A stretch of DNA of 64,000 nucleotides from NCBI GenBank assembly GCA_963682055.1, contig OY821741.1, positions 2,859,501-2,923,500 of the forward strand, written 5' to 3'. Origin of the DNA: Primula veris (lineage: Eukaryota; Streptophyta; Magnoliopsida; Ericales; Primulaceae). The position numbers and the translations under genes are program-made. Below the pieces are notes generated by a model that was not told the DNA's origin, made no database searches, and saw nothing but the letters and a program-made list of their open reading frames with translations. Shown piece after piece: positions 1 through 9,764 of this stretch. Position 1 is the stretch's first letter. Every line of letters begins with the position of its first letter.

Positions 1-41
1 TTCCTAATACATTCATTCAAAAGAAAATTGATCACACTGAT

Positions 42-401
42 TCAAAGAAAGGGAAAAAGATAAAGACACGGAGGCGAAGAAGAGATTTTAGGATCACCTT
101 GGTCGTGTTGTTCATGACCGGAGGTCCAAAAAATACGGCCCACGAAATGCCCATCTCGCTGAATATCAAGATATTGCAGATTCCTTTTCTTAACATATTC
201 TCGAAAACTCTCGGGAAAATGATCTTCATACTTATCATCATAAAGAATATACCAATTTTCATCAATGGGACTCCAAATATCAGCAATACCTGGAGAAAAT
301 GCCTCGGGAATTGTCAAATATTCAGGTAAAAAATCTTCAAGATCATTGTTAAGATCTCCAAAAAAACTATCACCATTAACTTTAAAAAATGCATTCATCA
401 T
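42..401 (-). CDS. first exon of an unrecognised gene, running off the left edge
   Basis: An open frame of about 119 codons starts at 401 (Met-Met-Asn-Ala-Phe) and runs leftward. The protein is acidic and aromatic-rich, with a segment reading ADIWSPIDENW near residue 40. A possible splice donor (CAAG followed by GTGATC in the minus sense) lies near 100, after the residues EQHDQ, so only about the first 100 residues may be coding. The rest of the gene lies beyond position 1. I do not recognise the family. Its neighbours to the right are NLP-like genes, and the acidic N-terminus would be compatible with an NLP-type first exon, but no diagnostic motif is visible. It could also be a chance frame. 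Confidence 0.35.
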   Translation of the reverse strand: MMNAFFKVNGDSFFGDLNNDLEDFLPEYLTIPEAFSPGIADIWSPIDENWYILYDDKYEDHFPESFREYVKKRNLQYLDIQRDGHFVGRIFWTSGHEQHDQGDPKISSSPPCLYLFPFL

Positions 402-2480
402 CCTTGCTTAAACAAGAAATTTTATAAATTGTAAAGGAAAAATTCGGAGCTGATTTTCAAAAACTAGAGAGTTTAAACAAATCAAAGGGCTCAGCACAAA
501 AGCAACTTCAATGGTGTTTGGGGTTTAAAAGGATCAGAAATGAGTGGATATAGAATAATAGAGGTAAGAAAAGGACATGTTGTTGACTTTTTGAACCGTT
601 TACTAGTTCTCTTGAACCCTTTTTGAACCTTTTAGTTTTTTTCTTTAAGTTATGGGCCTTATTCTTTGGAAAATGCTGTGAAATTGTTAAATTGGAGCTG
701 GTCCAATTTGTGATCTATTTAATATGAGCCATTCTACTTATATATTATCATTTCTTTCAGGACATTTACCGTATGTGCTTTCTGTAACACTTTTTTTTTC
801 TTTTTTTGAAAAGTTTGTAACGCTTCTCTTGCAAAGAGAAATTATATATAACCATACATTTTTCACTTGCAAAGAGAAATTACAACTAACACACAAGTTA
901 CTAGTTAAACGGATCATATTTGCAGAAGCCAGGAAGCCAATAATACCTCCATTCCCGTACAGGATAAAGAAAAGCAACCTCGAAAACATAGAGAAATGAA
1001 ACTAATGTTGGTCAATTGCAATAAGATATAGAGGAAAAGCAGTATTGACCAGTGTAATGAAAACTAGGAGATTTCAATAATTTTCGCTGATGGGAGCAAA
1101 ATATTCTTAAAAGAATATTTTGCTCCTGAATATTAACTGTTGTTTTGCTCCTGCCTGATATTAGGGCTGAGGCTAAAGAGCTTCTTCTACAATTTCGTGA
1201 CAGTAAATTACGATAATTTATACTGTATAATTTACCACCATTAAGATGTTGCCTCTGAAACTCTTAAATTAAAAGTATCCCAGTATAGTGATTAGTGTAT
1301 TACAAAAGTGACGCGTTTTTTTTTAAAGTAATCTGGTTTTAAATTTTAATCAGTCCCTGTGTTGTAAGTTATTGTTTCTTAAGTTCTTAACGTACTCTTA
1401 AACTCAAGCATTAGATGCAAATCCAAAAAAACATATTATGAACAATTTATCTGACAAATAGATATAGCCAACAATCCGAGATCCTTTAGATAAAATATCA
1501 GAATCTTGCCTCAATCCAAGTTAACATAATCACCAGGTCATGCCCGACTTTGCTATTGATGAACTGCTAAATATATTACATTTAGTAAACACACAACTAC
1601 ACACAGGAAAGTTAATGTTTAGATTCTGGACTTATCAGAGAAAACTCGATTTTTGTGTAATTTTTTAGTCATTGGTATATATCGATATAGCATCTTCGAC
1701 ATATATCATTGATCAGTTTCTTGTGCCATGGGTACTCTTTATTACTTAATTCATTTGTATTATTTCCAAATTCTAAACATTGTTTAAAACCAATTTAGAA
1801 TTCTTATAAATGCCTTTTAACACCAAGACAGCTGCTTTAAGTTGTGGTGTTTCATGTTAGGGATTGAGTTGTGTCAAAACAAAGTCACTAAAACATCTAT
1901 CTGGTTCAGTATAATATGATCACTGGTTTTCTTAGAGAACCTTGCAAGTCAAGGTTTGTGGTTTTAGAAATTTATGTTGCTAAGGCTTTTGCTTATACAC
2001 ATGTACACGAGGATTAGTTGATCTTAAGTTGAAATTTTGGTATAAACTCATTATGATCCTTGTAGCAATTTACTTGATGATGTTATAATGAGTATATCTC
2101 ATGATTTTAGCAATCTAGATTATCATAGTGGCAGAACGAGGATTTGATTATGGATGAGGCGGAATTACTTGTTTATGATATTTTTTTGAAATTATATTGG
2201 GGCTGAAATGCTATATATAACAGTCAATTTTTCAGTAAAATACATGGAAAAAGTTCGGATTTTTCTCATCATGGGTTCTTATGGTACCTAGCTAGTTCTT
2301 CCTCTTGGGCTATTAAACTTAGAATGGTTACTTTCAAAAAAATAAAAAATAAGAATGGTTCATTAAAAGTGTTTTCCGTTTTCGTAAAGAATTCTAGCTT
2401 TACGTGATATTATAAATTTGGCGAGCTTATATGTAAATGTTTGTCTAAGTAAGAAGTTTTTTGTAATTACGGAAATGCAG
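402..2480. other. noncoding intergenic DNA
   Basis: About 2 kb of AT-rich DNA with only short, unconvincing frames. The one clear structure is a perfect 16-bp inverted repeat at 1093-1126 (arm GGAGCAAAATATTCTT, 2-base loop). The part near 402-600 would hold the promoter of the leftward gene if that gene is real. Nothing else recognised. Confidence 0.5.
1093..1126. repeat. perfect 16-bp inverted repeat
   Basis: The arm GGAGCAAAATATTCTT at 1093-1108 is followed by AA and then its exact reverse complement at 1111-1126. The words TTGCTCC and TGCTCCTG recur just downstream (to about 1155). It would form a tight hairpin or cruciform. No TIR/TSD structure was seen, so it is not assigned to a transposon. 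Confidence 0.75.
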
Positions 2481-2834
2481 ATTCTGGTCAAACTTTTTCT
2501 ACTGATTCCGGCCAAACTGCTTCTACCGTAATAGAACCTCGTGGCTTAGCTCTAACAGCGGCGAATGAAACTCTTGTGACAATAAAGGCAAAATATGGAA
2601 ATGTTTTTTATTGAATTTCCGCTAACTGCTTCGTCGGGGCAAGATTTGTTCAATCTGAAAGTATGGGTGAGGCTGAAATTAAATTCAAGAAACTACACTA
2701 TTCAATATCGAGATAAAGATGATGACTTGATCTCAGTATTTTTCCATGATGACCTGCATGATTTCATATCTAGCTCAACATCATTGGGAAAGAAAACTTT
2801 ATTAATGTTTATTGAAAAAAAAATAGTATTTTGA
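2481..2834 (+). pseudogene. NLP-type PB1-domain exon, frameshifted relic
   Basis: The exon follows a plausible acceptor (AAATGCAG ending at 2480). It reads through ETLVTIKAKYGNVFY and then hits TGA. One base removed from the T-run near 2606-2611 restores a frame continuing to the stop at 2832-2834. The rest aligns well with the PB1 domain of the neighbouring gene at 14880-15120: KAKY start, ASSG, YTIQYRDKDDDLISV, HDDLHDFISSS. PB1 domains mediate head-to-tail protein association; the acidic YRDKDDD stretch is the OPCA-type face. No GAF-like or RWP-RK exon is found upstream on this strand, so this is an isolated 3' fragment. The N-terminal part repeats SGQT twice (SGQTFSTDSGQTAST). Confidence 0.7.
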
Positions 2835-4101
2835 GTTATTTATTTTCCCGAGCTCCCTCTTAGTGGCTCTGTAATGCCACATGTAAACACCTTAAAAATG
2901 TCCTCACTTATTTATTTTTGGGTCACACGCTTTCGTGTGTTTATCACAACCTCTTTCACAATGAAATGAATCGCGTGTTTAGGCGTATCGAGTGCTAAGT
3001 ATCGTCCAAGATTTTAAATTTGGCAATAACACAAATCACTTAACTTAATTTCCCAGAATTAGCTTTGTCGTTTGCATTTTGTGGGAGAGGATTCGTTCCG
3101 GACCATTTTTTGCGTTTTTAATTTTATGGAGAAACTTGCTGTTTGGTCTATAATGAGCAAGAGAGATCAAAGTTTAGGCGTATCATAATTGAAATCCGAA
3201 GTTCCATATTTACTTATAATGAAATCTGACATTCCATATTGTACTAAAACAGTTTGACAATTTACACAAATGAGAGGTTTGATCAGGTAAAATTGGATGA
3301 TATGGCGCATTTTATAATCAATAGTAGCAATTGATAAAAAACTTCTAAAAGTGTGGTTGATACTAAACTTTGTTGTTTTCGTTGTTTTATTTTATCCACT
3401 TATGCATATCGAGTGCTACCTTTTGTAAAAGATTGATGCAATTTTAAATGGTGCAAAAGTCAACTTATAATCAAATTATGCTACTCGCTCCGTTCCCAAT
3501 TAATTGTTTACTACGAAACTATGTGTAATTTTGACCGATCAATAACTTGTATCAAAATTATCGGAATGAAAATTTTCAAAAGTTAATCATATAGTTCAAA
3601 CATTAAATTATATGATTTAGTTTTGAAAACTTTTCATTTCGACAATTTTGATACATGTTATAATCCGATCAAAATTGCACGTACTTTCGTAAATGACAAT
3701 TAATTGGGAACGGAGAGAGCAGAGAGAGTAGTATGTTTTAGTTTTTTTACCGAGTGTAAATAAATAATCTCTCGGTTAAGATTATCTCGCGGTGGCGATA
3801 GACATCACTCCTAAGGAACACTGCTATTGCATTGCAGAGGCATCGCTAACATAATAACTGATAAGCACCTTTATAATAGATCGACCTTAATTTAAGGCTT
3901 TAATCGGTTTTACAACCTTTTACTCAAATGTAGGGGAATATAGCCACAATATGAACATGCCAATCTCATCTCTAGGAAAGAAGTGATGTAAACATTTACA
4001 TTACCACGAAAATTGAACACGAAAACATAAACAATCGGTGTCAAGTTTCAGCAGAAAACACATGACCAACATAATTAAGACAATAGGTGAAACAATGATG
4101 C
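2835..4101. other. intergenic DNA between convergent NLP relic and NLP-like gene
   Basis: AT-rich noncoding DNA separating the + strand PB1 relic from the 3' end of the - strand NLP-like gene. It contains one MITE (3481-3731). Otherwise nothing was recognised. Confidence 0.5.
3481..3731. mobile_element. Stowaway-like (Tc1/mariner-type) MITE
   Basis: About 250 bp with long terminal inverted repeats. The left end reads CTACTCGCTCCGTTCCCAAT and the right end carries the complementary ATTGGGAACGGAG followed by AGAGCAGAGAGAGTAG. The CTCCGTTCC-type terminus is the usual look of plant Stowaway MITEs, and the internal arms are also complementary (GAAAATTTTCAAAA against TTTTGAAAACTTTTCATTTC). It has no coding capacity. 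A half copy of the same family lies at about 25385-25505. The exact TA target duplication is ambiguous. Confidence 0.75.
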
Positions 4102-6239
4102 TCACTCAGGTTTAGGCAAGACAAATACCAGCAAAGTATAATTATCCTCTTCTATCGAGCTAGAAATATACATATCTAAATCATCATCGCATACTAACAT
4201 GATAAGGTCGTCTTCGTCATCTCGATATTCAAGATCATAAGTTCCAATTTCAATTCCCAGCCTCTGAGACACTTGGTGATTCAACTCATCAATCCCCGAA
4301 CAAGTTGAGAGCTGAAATTTTAGAAAACTACCTTTATAATTAGTTTTTACTGTCACACGATGTTCACTTTGGATGGTGGTAGCAGAAGCAGTTGAAATAC
4401 CTTGGAAAGATGTTTCTACCCCGATCATCGGATTATTACTTTCTCCCATCGATTCTCCTTGTTTCACTCTGTTGACACCAATTATTTGGACAGATAAACT
4501 ATCTCGTAGTTCTACTCCATGAGCTGTTTTAAATGTTCGGAAGTTCTTTCTCATGACATCGAATGTAGGACCAACCGCTTCCCTCAAATCCCTTTCTTTG
4601 CCATTACTCGAGTTTAGAAAAAACTCTAAAACATATGCTTGATCTCCGGTCTTATTAGACTTCAGGCAGATTGCAAAAGAAGCAGAGACTTCATAATAAC
4701 GGGCAAAGTGAGCTAACGGATACTCAGTTATGCTGAATTTAGAAACATCTTCACAGTACACCAAATCAGAAGATGACTTTGCTGCCTTGCCAACAACCCC
4801 TTCACCTTCTTGCAGACAATAATAATATTCAATATCTAAAAACGGATGCTTTGTATCAGTCCAGTTTGTTACATAGTTAGTATTTTCATTAGCACATCTT
4901 GTGCAAACAGATAGAGAATTGCAATTTCTGCATAACATCCAAATCTGGGCAAAAGCACAATAACCTCTTTTCAATACATCTTGAATCACCCCCTTGATCT
5001 CGAACACAGCTCTGGTGAGAGAAAATTTCTCTGAATCATACTTGAAAATACAAATGTTTTAAATTAATTTCAGCACCACTGAATTGAAAAATACAAAAGG
5101 ATCAGATTTAACAGTATGAAGTCGAACAGTGTACTTAAAATACATCACTTACCTGGCCACATAGACCAACACAAGGATTCAAAAGAGGTAGGCTGTTCAT
5201 CTGTACAGAATATGAGATGATAGTTTAATGATGGGTAGAACTATATAAACAGCTAAAGTCATTTGTAGTCATGCTGTCATGCCTAATCGAAACTTGTAAA
5301 AATATCCAATATAACCAAACAAGGAATCGTGCTACAATTTTACAACTTGATTTGGCTAAAAACTATCTCCTCCAACTTCAAACATGGAAAGAAGTTTATA
5401 AAATGTAGGGTATATATATCACCTTTTGAAAAATGGTTTACTGCATGTTTATTTTTAAGTCTCTTCCTCGAGAATCTCTTGTTTGGTTGTAGGGTTCTTA
5501 GAAGCATTTACGTTTTATAAGTTATAAACTCTTAAGGTTCATGTGATTAAATAATGTTACTTGAGCCTTTTTATTTTCTCTAGATTAGTATAAATAAGTG
5601 TTAGTTTTTCATTTGTAAAAAAACACCAAAATAAAGAGAGTATAATAAATAAACCAACTCGCTCCATGTTTTTAACATTGAATATATATAAGTCGTTAAA
5701 AAATAATATAATTTTTAAGCTCAATGAAAAGTCTCTCCATTTTATATTGGATAATAAGGTACAAACCAGCCAAAGGAATCCAGGCTCATGTTTGAATAAA
5801 AGCTCAATTACGCCAACAAAACTCCCGGAAGAATTACGCCAGGGAACGACAAAAGAAGAACTGATATTGCAAGACAGGGCCATATCCCGTTGGGGACACT
5901 CTTCAACAGAGTAATATGAAACGTTTGGAGTAAGCTCGATCATCTTATTCCGAAACACACGACTAACTGCCCCGTCTCTTCCATCTCCATTGACAATTAG
6001 ATCATGAGTCATGATACGGAAGCGACAACGACCTCCAGTACTACTAGAATTCATGATATCGTTACAGAGGACAAAAGGTTGGTTTCTAGTAGTAAGTAGG
6101 AAACACCTCTCATCAACAACACTACTATTGACAGCGGGTACTATTTCTTCAGCTTTCCAAAACTGAACTATACCCTTTGAAGATGACAAATTTAGAGCTT
6201 CGATGTATCCAACTGTCTTGTCTGGAACACGATGATGTC
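4102..6239 (-). CDS. NLP-like protein with GAF-like and PB1 regions but no RWP-RK domain
   Basis: Three exons are visible in the minus sense: 6239-5767, 5200-5153 (48 nt, between CTGTACAG and GTAAGTGATG) and 5040-4102, joining in frame to about 485 codons. Exon 1 carries the NLP N-terminal region (IVQFWKAEE, TTRNQPFVL, VFRNKMIELTPNVSYYS, EECPQRDMALSCNISSSFVVP). The last exon carries the GAF-like core (LQEGEGVVGKAAKSS, KFSITEYPLAHFARYYEVSASFAICLKS, YVLEFFL) and, after a short linker, a C-terminal PB1 domain (KTNYKGSFLKFQ, LEYRDDEDDLIMLVCDDDLDMYISSS). The RWP-RK DNA-binding domain normally lying between them is absent. The equivalent of the first exon of the 9765-15123 gene was not found; the 6239 exon starts in the phase (two bases of a split codon) that such an exon would require. 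It is either a gene with an unseen first exon or a 5'-truncated pseudogene with long intact exons. Confidence 0.65.
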
Positions 6240-6530
6240 CTGTTGTATCGAAAATCAATAATTAAGAAAATCAATAATTAAAAGAACAAGAGCCGAAAGT
6301 AAATAAACAATTTTATTTCACTGAAAGTAATATAACTCGATTACAAGATTCCGACTCAATTGAAAGTAAATAACAGAAACTTTCGGACATGACAACAATA
6401 AGCACAACAAGAGGGACTGCTTTACTTATACTGACTCTGATTTATTTATTTTAATACATAATTGGTCATACATATATTACACGTATAATGACAAATCCTC
6501 ACATAACTAATACTTTCATACTTGTTTTTG

Positions 6531-7067
6531 CTATTCCACAAGCACAACGATGGCTTCTTGGTCCTCTTGGGGGATTCTTAAATCAACCAATTCAATCTCT
6601 ACTTGAGAATGCTCTTCTTCATCCGGTTCTTCCGTTTGATGCAAAATTATGCAAATAAAAGGTTGTAAGGATTTAAGAGTACGATAGAGCCGAATGAGAG
6701 CATGTTTGATGTAACTTACGATCAAATTGAGCCATGGAGAAATGAGTAGAACCAAAATGTAAACAGAAAAGAAGCTTGATGGTGAAAAAAAAAGCGAACA
6801 TAGCAGTAATAGTGTAAACGGATACGAAAAATCCCCGGGTTTGAAGTGGACTGAGTTGGGTATTTCGACACTAATCTTGGCGGAAACGAGGAGGCAAAAC
6901 ATTAGCAAAATGGTTGCAAGAACAAGGAACAAGATTGGACTGTTGAGGAAATATTGAGTTCCGTTAAAGAGGTTTTGCTTGTTATCTTCGATGAAATGAG
7001 AGTGCATTAAGAAAAGGCTACAGAGAGGTGGGAGAAGAAGCCTTAAATCTGCATTGAAAGACACCAT
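6531..7067 (-). CDS. small multi-span membrane protein of unknown family, copy A (intact)
   Basis: A single-exon frame of 178 residues starts at 7067 (MVSFNADLRLLLPPLC). Hydrophobic stretches at about residues 8-23, 40-64 (SPILFLVLATILLMFCLLVSA), 79-94 and 95-120 (SVYILVLLISPWLNLIVSYI) suggest three or four membrane segments. The C-terminal 40 residues are acidic (TEEPDEEEHSQVEIELVDL) and probably soluble. Similar frames occur at 24525-25014, 33298-33836 and 43940-44491, always on the minus strand, and conserve reading frame in two of the four. Repetition could simply reflect segmental duplication, but the maintained frame in copies A and C argues for a real gene. No family recognised; it is too short to be a typical transporter. 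A TATA-like stretch (TTTATATATAGAG, minus sense CTCTATATATAAA) lies just upstream at about 7085-7100. Confidence 0.65.
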   Translation of the reverse strand: MVSFNADLRLLLPPLCSLFLMHSHFIEDNKQNLFNGTQYFLNSPILFLVLATILLMFCLLVSAKISVEIPNSVHFKPGDFSYPFTLLLLCSLFFSPSSFFSVYILVLLISPWLNLIVSYIKHALIRLYRTLKSLQPFICIILHQTEEPDEEEHSQVEIELVDLRIPQEDQEAIVVLVE

Positions 7068-8733
7068 TTAAGAGTAATAAAAGAGTTTATATATAGAGAG
7101 TAATGAGAGAGTTTACAAAAATGGGATTATGGGTAGCATTATATATAGAGGCTAGAAGGAGTGTGAAAAAGCAAAAGAAACTTGTATGTTTTGCTACAAG
7201 TTTGAACCTCTACCACTTAAGGATTATTAGAAGTTCAGATGGTTCAAAGGTTCATTATTCATATAGGGTGAAATACAAACAAGATTTATTCAGGTTTTGA
7301 AAACCAATTGTCATTATCAATATTAGAAAATGTTAAAGAAGTCAAAGGTCTATGTTATAATCTTCAGAACCTCATAAACTTTGGGAATCTTTTGGTTCTT
7401 TATACTAAATCAAACGAGATGATAAATCAATATGAAAAAAACTCAGTCTAAGAGGTAAACTATAATAAAAGCTTTATTTATTGTTTTAAAAGTGTTACTA
7501 ATATGCAATGCAAATCTCTTGAAGAGAGGACATGTATTACTTTAAAAAAAACTCATTTGTTTATTTGGGTTGTAACTTATACTCTGAAAGGAAAAAATTC
7601 ATTTATTTTCATGTTATGGTTACAAAAGTGAGAGAGACTACGAATACTTGGAAGTTAAAATAGTTGTTTATGTGATCTAAAGTTATTTTAATTACAAAAG
7701 TGGGATTATATATAGAGACTAGAAGGTGTGTGAAAAAGCAAAAGAAAAATCATTTAATTATTTAGACTTAGAGTTATAATTAGAATATAACTATTAAAAT
7801 GGATGAATGTGAGAGTCTTTGTGTGGAAAGAGGTCATGTCTCTGTTTATAAAAAAAAATAGAAACTCTTGTATTTTACCGGTTATTCAATTATAGAGGGT
7901 TTGTAGAATATAATAAAGGAAAAGAGAGAAAAACCGGTTACCGATCATAAATCTCAACACCATAGCTCAAGGTATGTCGCTCTAATTCTATATAGTTTAC
8001 ACATGTGATTAACATTAAGATGCTAAAACTAATCGTTTAATGTTTATATTCATGTAAATAACTTACAAACAAACTCTATATCCCTCATAGGATTATTTAA
8101 TACTCTTGATATAGAAAACAACAGCTGGGCCTAGTTCAGAAAAAATATAACTTTTATGAGAAATATAACTAGGCTCTATAAGTATATTAAAACTAAAAAT
8201 TTAAGAAAAAAGCTAACTAATTAGAAAAGATGTCCAAGTATTTATTTTTTTACTGACTCAGCCAAACTATTGTTTCTTTCAACATGTTAATCAAGTTTTA
8301 CCTTTCGCAAATCCCCTTCAAAACGTTGTCGTATTATATCATGTTTAGCGGTGTGTTGGTTTAAAGTGTTGTTTTTTTTATGTTGGTTTAATTTAAGTTG
8401 AAATTGTTGGTTCGTGGGGAGCGACGTATCAAGTTTATGAGTGTGTTGGTTTAAAATTTCGGTTTAACTTAAATTTTAAAAAAAGAATATAATATTAAGT
8501 TTTGAATGCTGTTGTAATTAATAAATAAGTTCTAACAGTTTTGAGTGTTATTGCAAATAGGTCATAATAGTTATAATTGTAACAAACAACTAAAAACTTT
8601 AATATAATATAAAAATAAAGATTTATTTCATTCATTAATAAAAAAAAATAACATCAATTAAAAATTACATTAAAAAAGAAATTAAAATTACATCAATAAA
8701 TAAAAAAATTTCGTACGATTTGAACTTGTTTTT
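7068..8733. other. noncoding part of duplicated block A
   Basis: AT-rich DNA with no convincing gene. It repeats at 33840-35480 with small indels; the first 400 bases also repeat at 44495-44878. Short frames inside do not persist between copies. Confidence 0.6.
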
Positions 8734-9100
8734 CTATGATCCAGTTCTTTCTACCTGTCGTGATATTCGGATCATCGGGATCCAATCCCATAATCGTTTC
8801 TTCCACATCCCAATTTGTGCAGGCGATTTCTCTCTAACTGCAACCGCTGTCTCTTTATCTGCAAGCGCTTTCTCTGTAGCTGCAGCCGTCATTGCCGACA
8901 TATTGCTCGCTGATACTTGATGCATTGCAATTTGTTTGTCCCTATAAGAAGCGCTAAAATCCATTATGCTAGATGATGAATTAGAGTTTTTCGAGCCCTC
9001 CGCCTTTGTGCCTTTTCTACATTTTGGTCTATCTAACTTATCTGAAAACGATACTTTTTCAACGGCATCATCATCAATATCAAACCGGTTGATTTTGATC
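8734..9100 (-). pseudogene. NAM-associated-like C-terminal fragment, copy A
   Basis: In the minus sense a frame reads FDIDDDAVEKVSFSDKLDRPKCRKGTKAEGSKNSNSSSS followed by MDFSASYRDKQIAMHQVSASNMSAM and an Ala/Lys/Glu-rich helix ending near 8734. The pattern RP-x-(G/C)RKG-x-KA, then a Ser run, then a charged coiled helix resembles the 'no apical meristem-associated' C-terminal domain seen in plant Myb/SANT-like proteins and PIF/Harbinger ORF1 products. There is no upstream Myb-like part, so it is a fragment. A second copy with the same extent lies at 35484-35850. Family assignment is from memory of the motif pattern and is tentative. Confidence 0.45.
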
Positions 9101-9456
9101 CACCCGCTACATTAGTTTTTTTATTTTTTATTTTGTCTTCCTTAATATGGGCGTGTTATTTTGGTTAATCTTTCAAAACGGTAAAACAACGATGATTTTT
9201 AAAAGGTTTACCCATATCTTAGAAAAAATCGAGTTCCGTGCCATTATACTAAAAATTTGTAAAAAAATGATTTAATTAGTCTAAATAAACAGGTTGATAA
9301 GTTAAAAATTAATTTGTATTACTACTTAAAAAATTATGCAAAATATTTTATAAAATCATAACACATCGTGGTCGGCTCTTTCGTTTTTTGCCTCATTTCC
9401 TCGTGGTTAAAACATGCTTATAGATTCGGGATAAATCTATCATGATCCTACGAGAT

Positions 9457-9488
9457 CCCGAAAAAGTCGGGTCCCGACTTTTTTCGGG
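9457..9488. repeat. GC-rich hairpin in AT-rich DNA
   Basis: CCCGAAAAAGTCGGG at 9457-9471 is followed after one base by CCCGACTTTTTTCGGG, its complement apart from one extra T. Downstream, AATCCACCCCTGACCCC resembles the TGCCCACCCC terminus of the hAT-like MITE at 27298-27848, so this may be the worn end of a similar element. Confidence 0.6.
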
Positions 9489-9764
9489 TCGGGTTCAAAA
9501 GTAATCCACCCCTGACCCCGACCGCAGCTTCCAAAATTAAAGATTACATGGTAAATTATTTATAAAGAAATACTTAGTGGACGTAGTATATTATGATTTG
9601 ACAATTAAATAAAACGCGTTTTTCAGGAAATTTGGTGTGAAATGTGAACACATGCAGTTTTCCAGCCCCCTTTTCTTTTATGTATTTTATTTAAAAACTC
9701 ATCATTTGTACAAATAGAGTTATTAGAATTACAAAAAAGAGCAAGTAGATACACATAGGAAGCC

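Larger units (their letters stand above)
6388..9385. repeat. segmental duplication block, copy A
   Basis: From CAACAATAAGCACAACAAGA near 6390 to the GTGGTCGGCTCTTTCGTTTTTTGCC near 9370-9390 this DNA matches 33157-36150 almost base for base, including the membrane-protein gene and the NAM-associated-like frame near 8.7-9.1 kb. The first part also matches 43818-44878 and 57620-57723. Downstream of the block, copy A continues into the NLP gene, whereas copy B jumps into NLP exon fragments. It defines the ancestral order: membrane-protein gene, about 1.6 kb noncoding, NAM-associated-like fragment, NLP gene. Confidence 0.85.
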
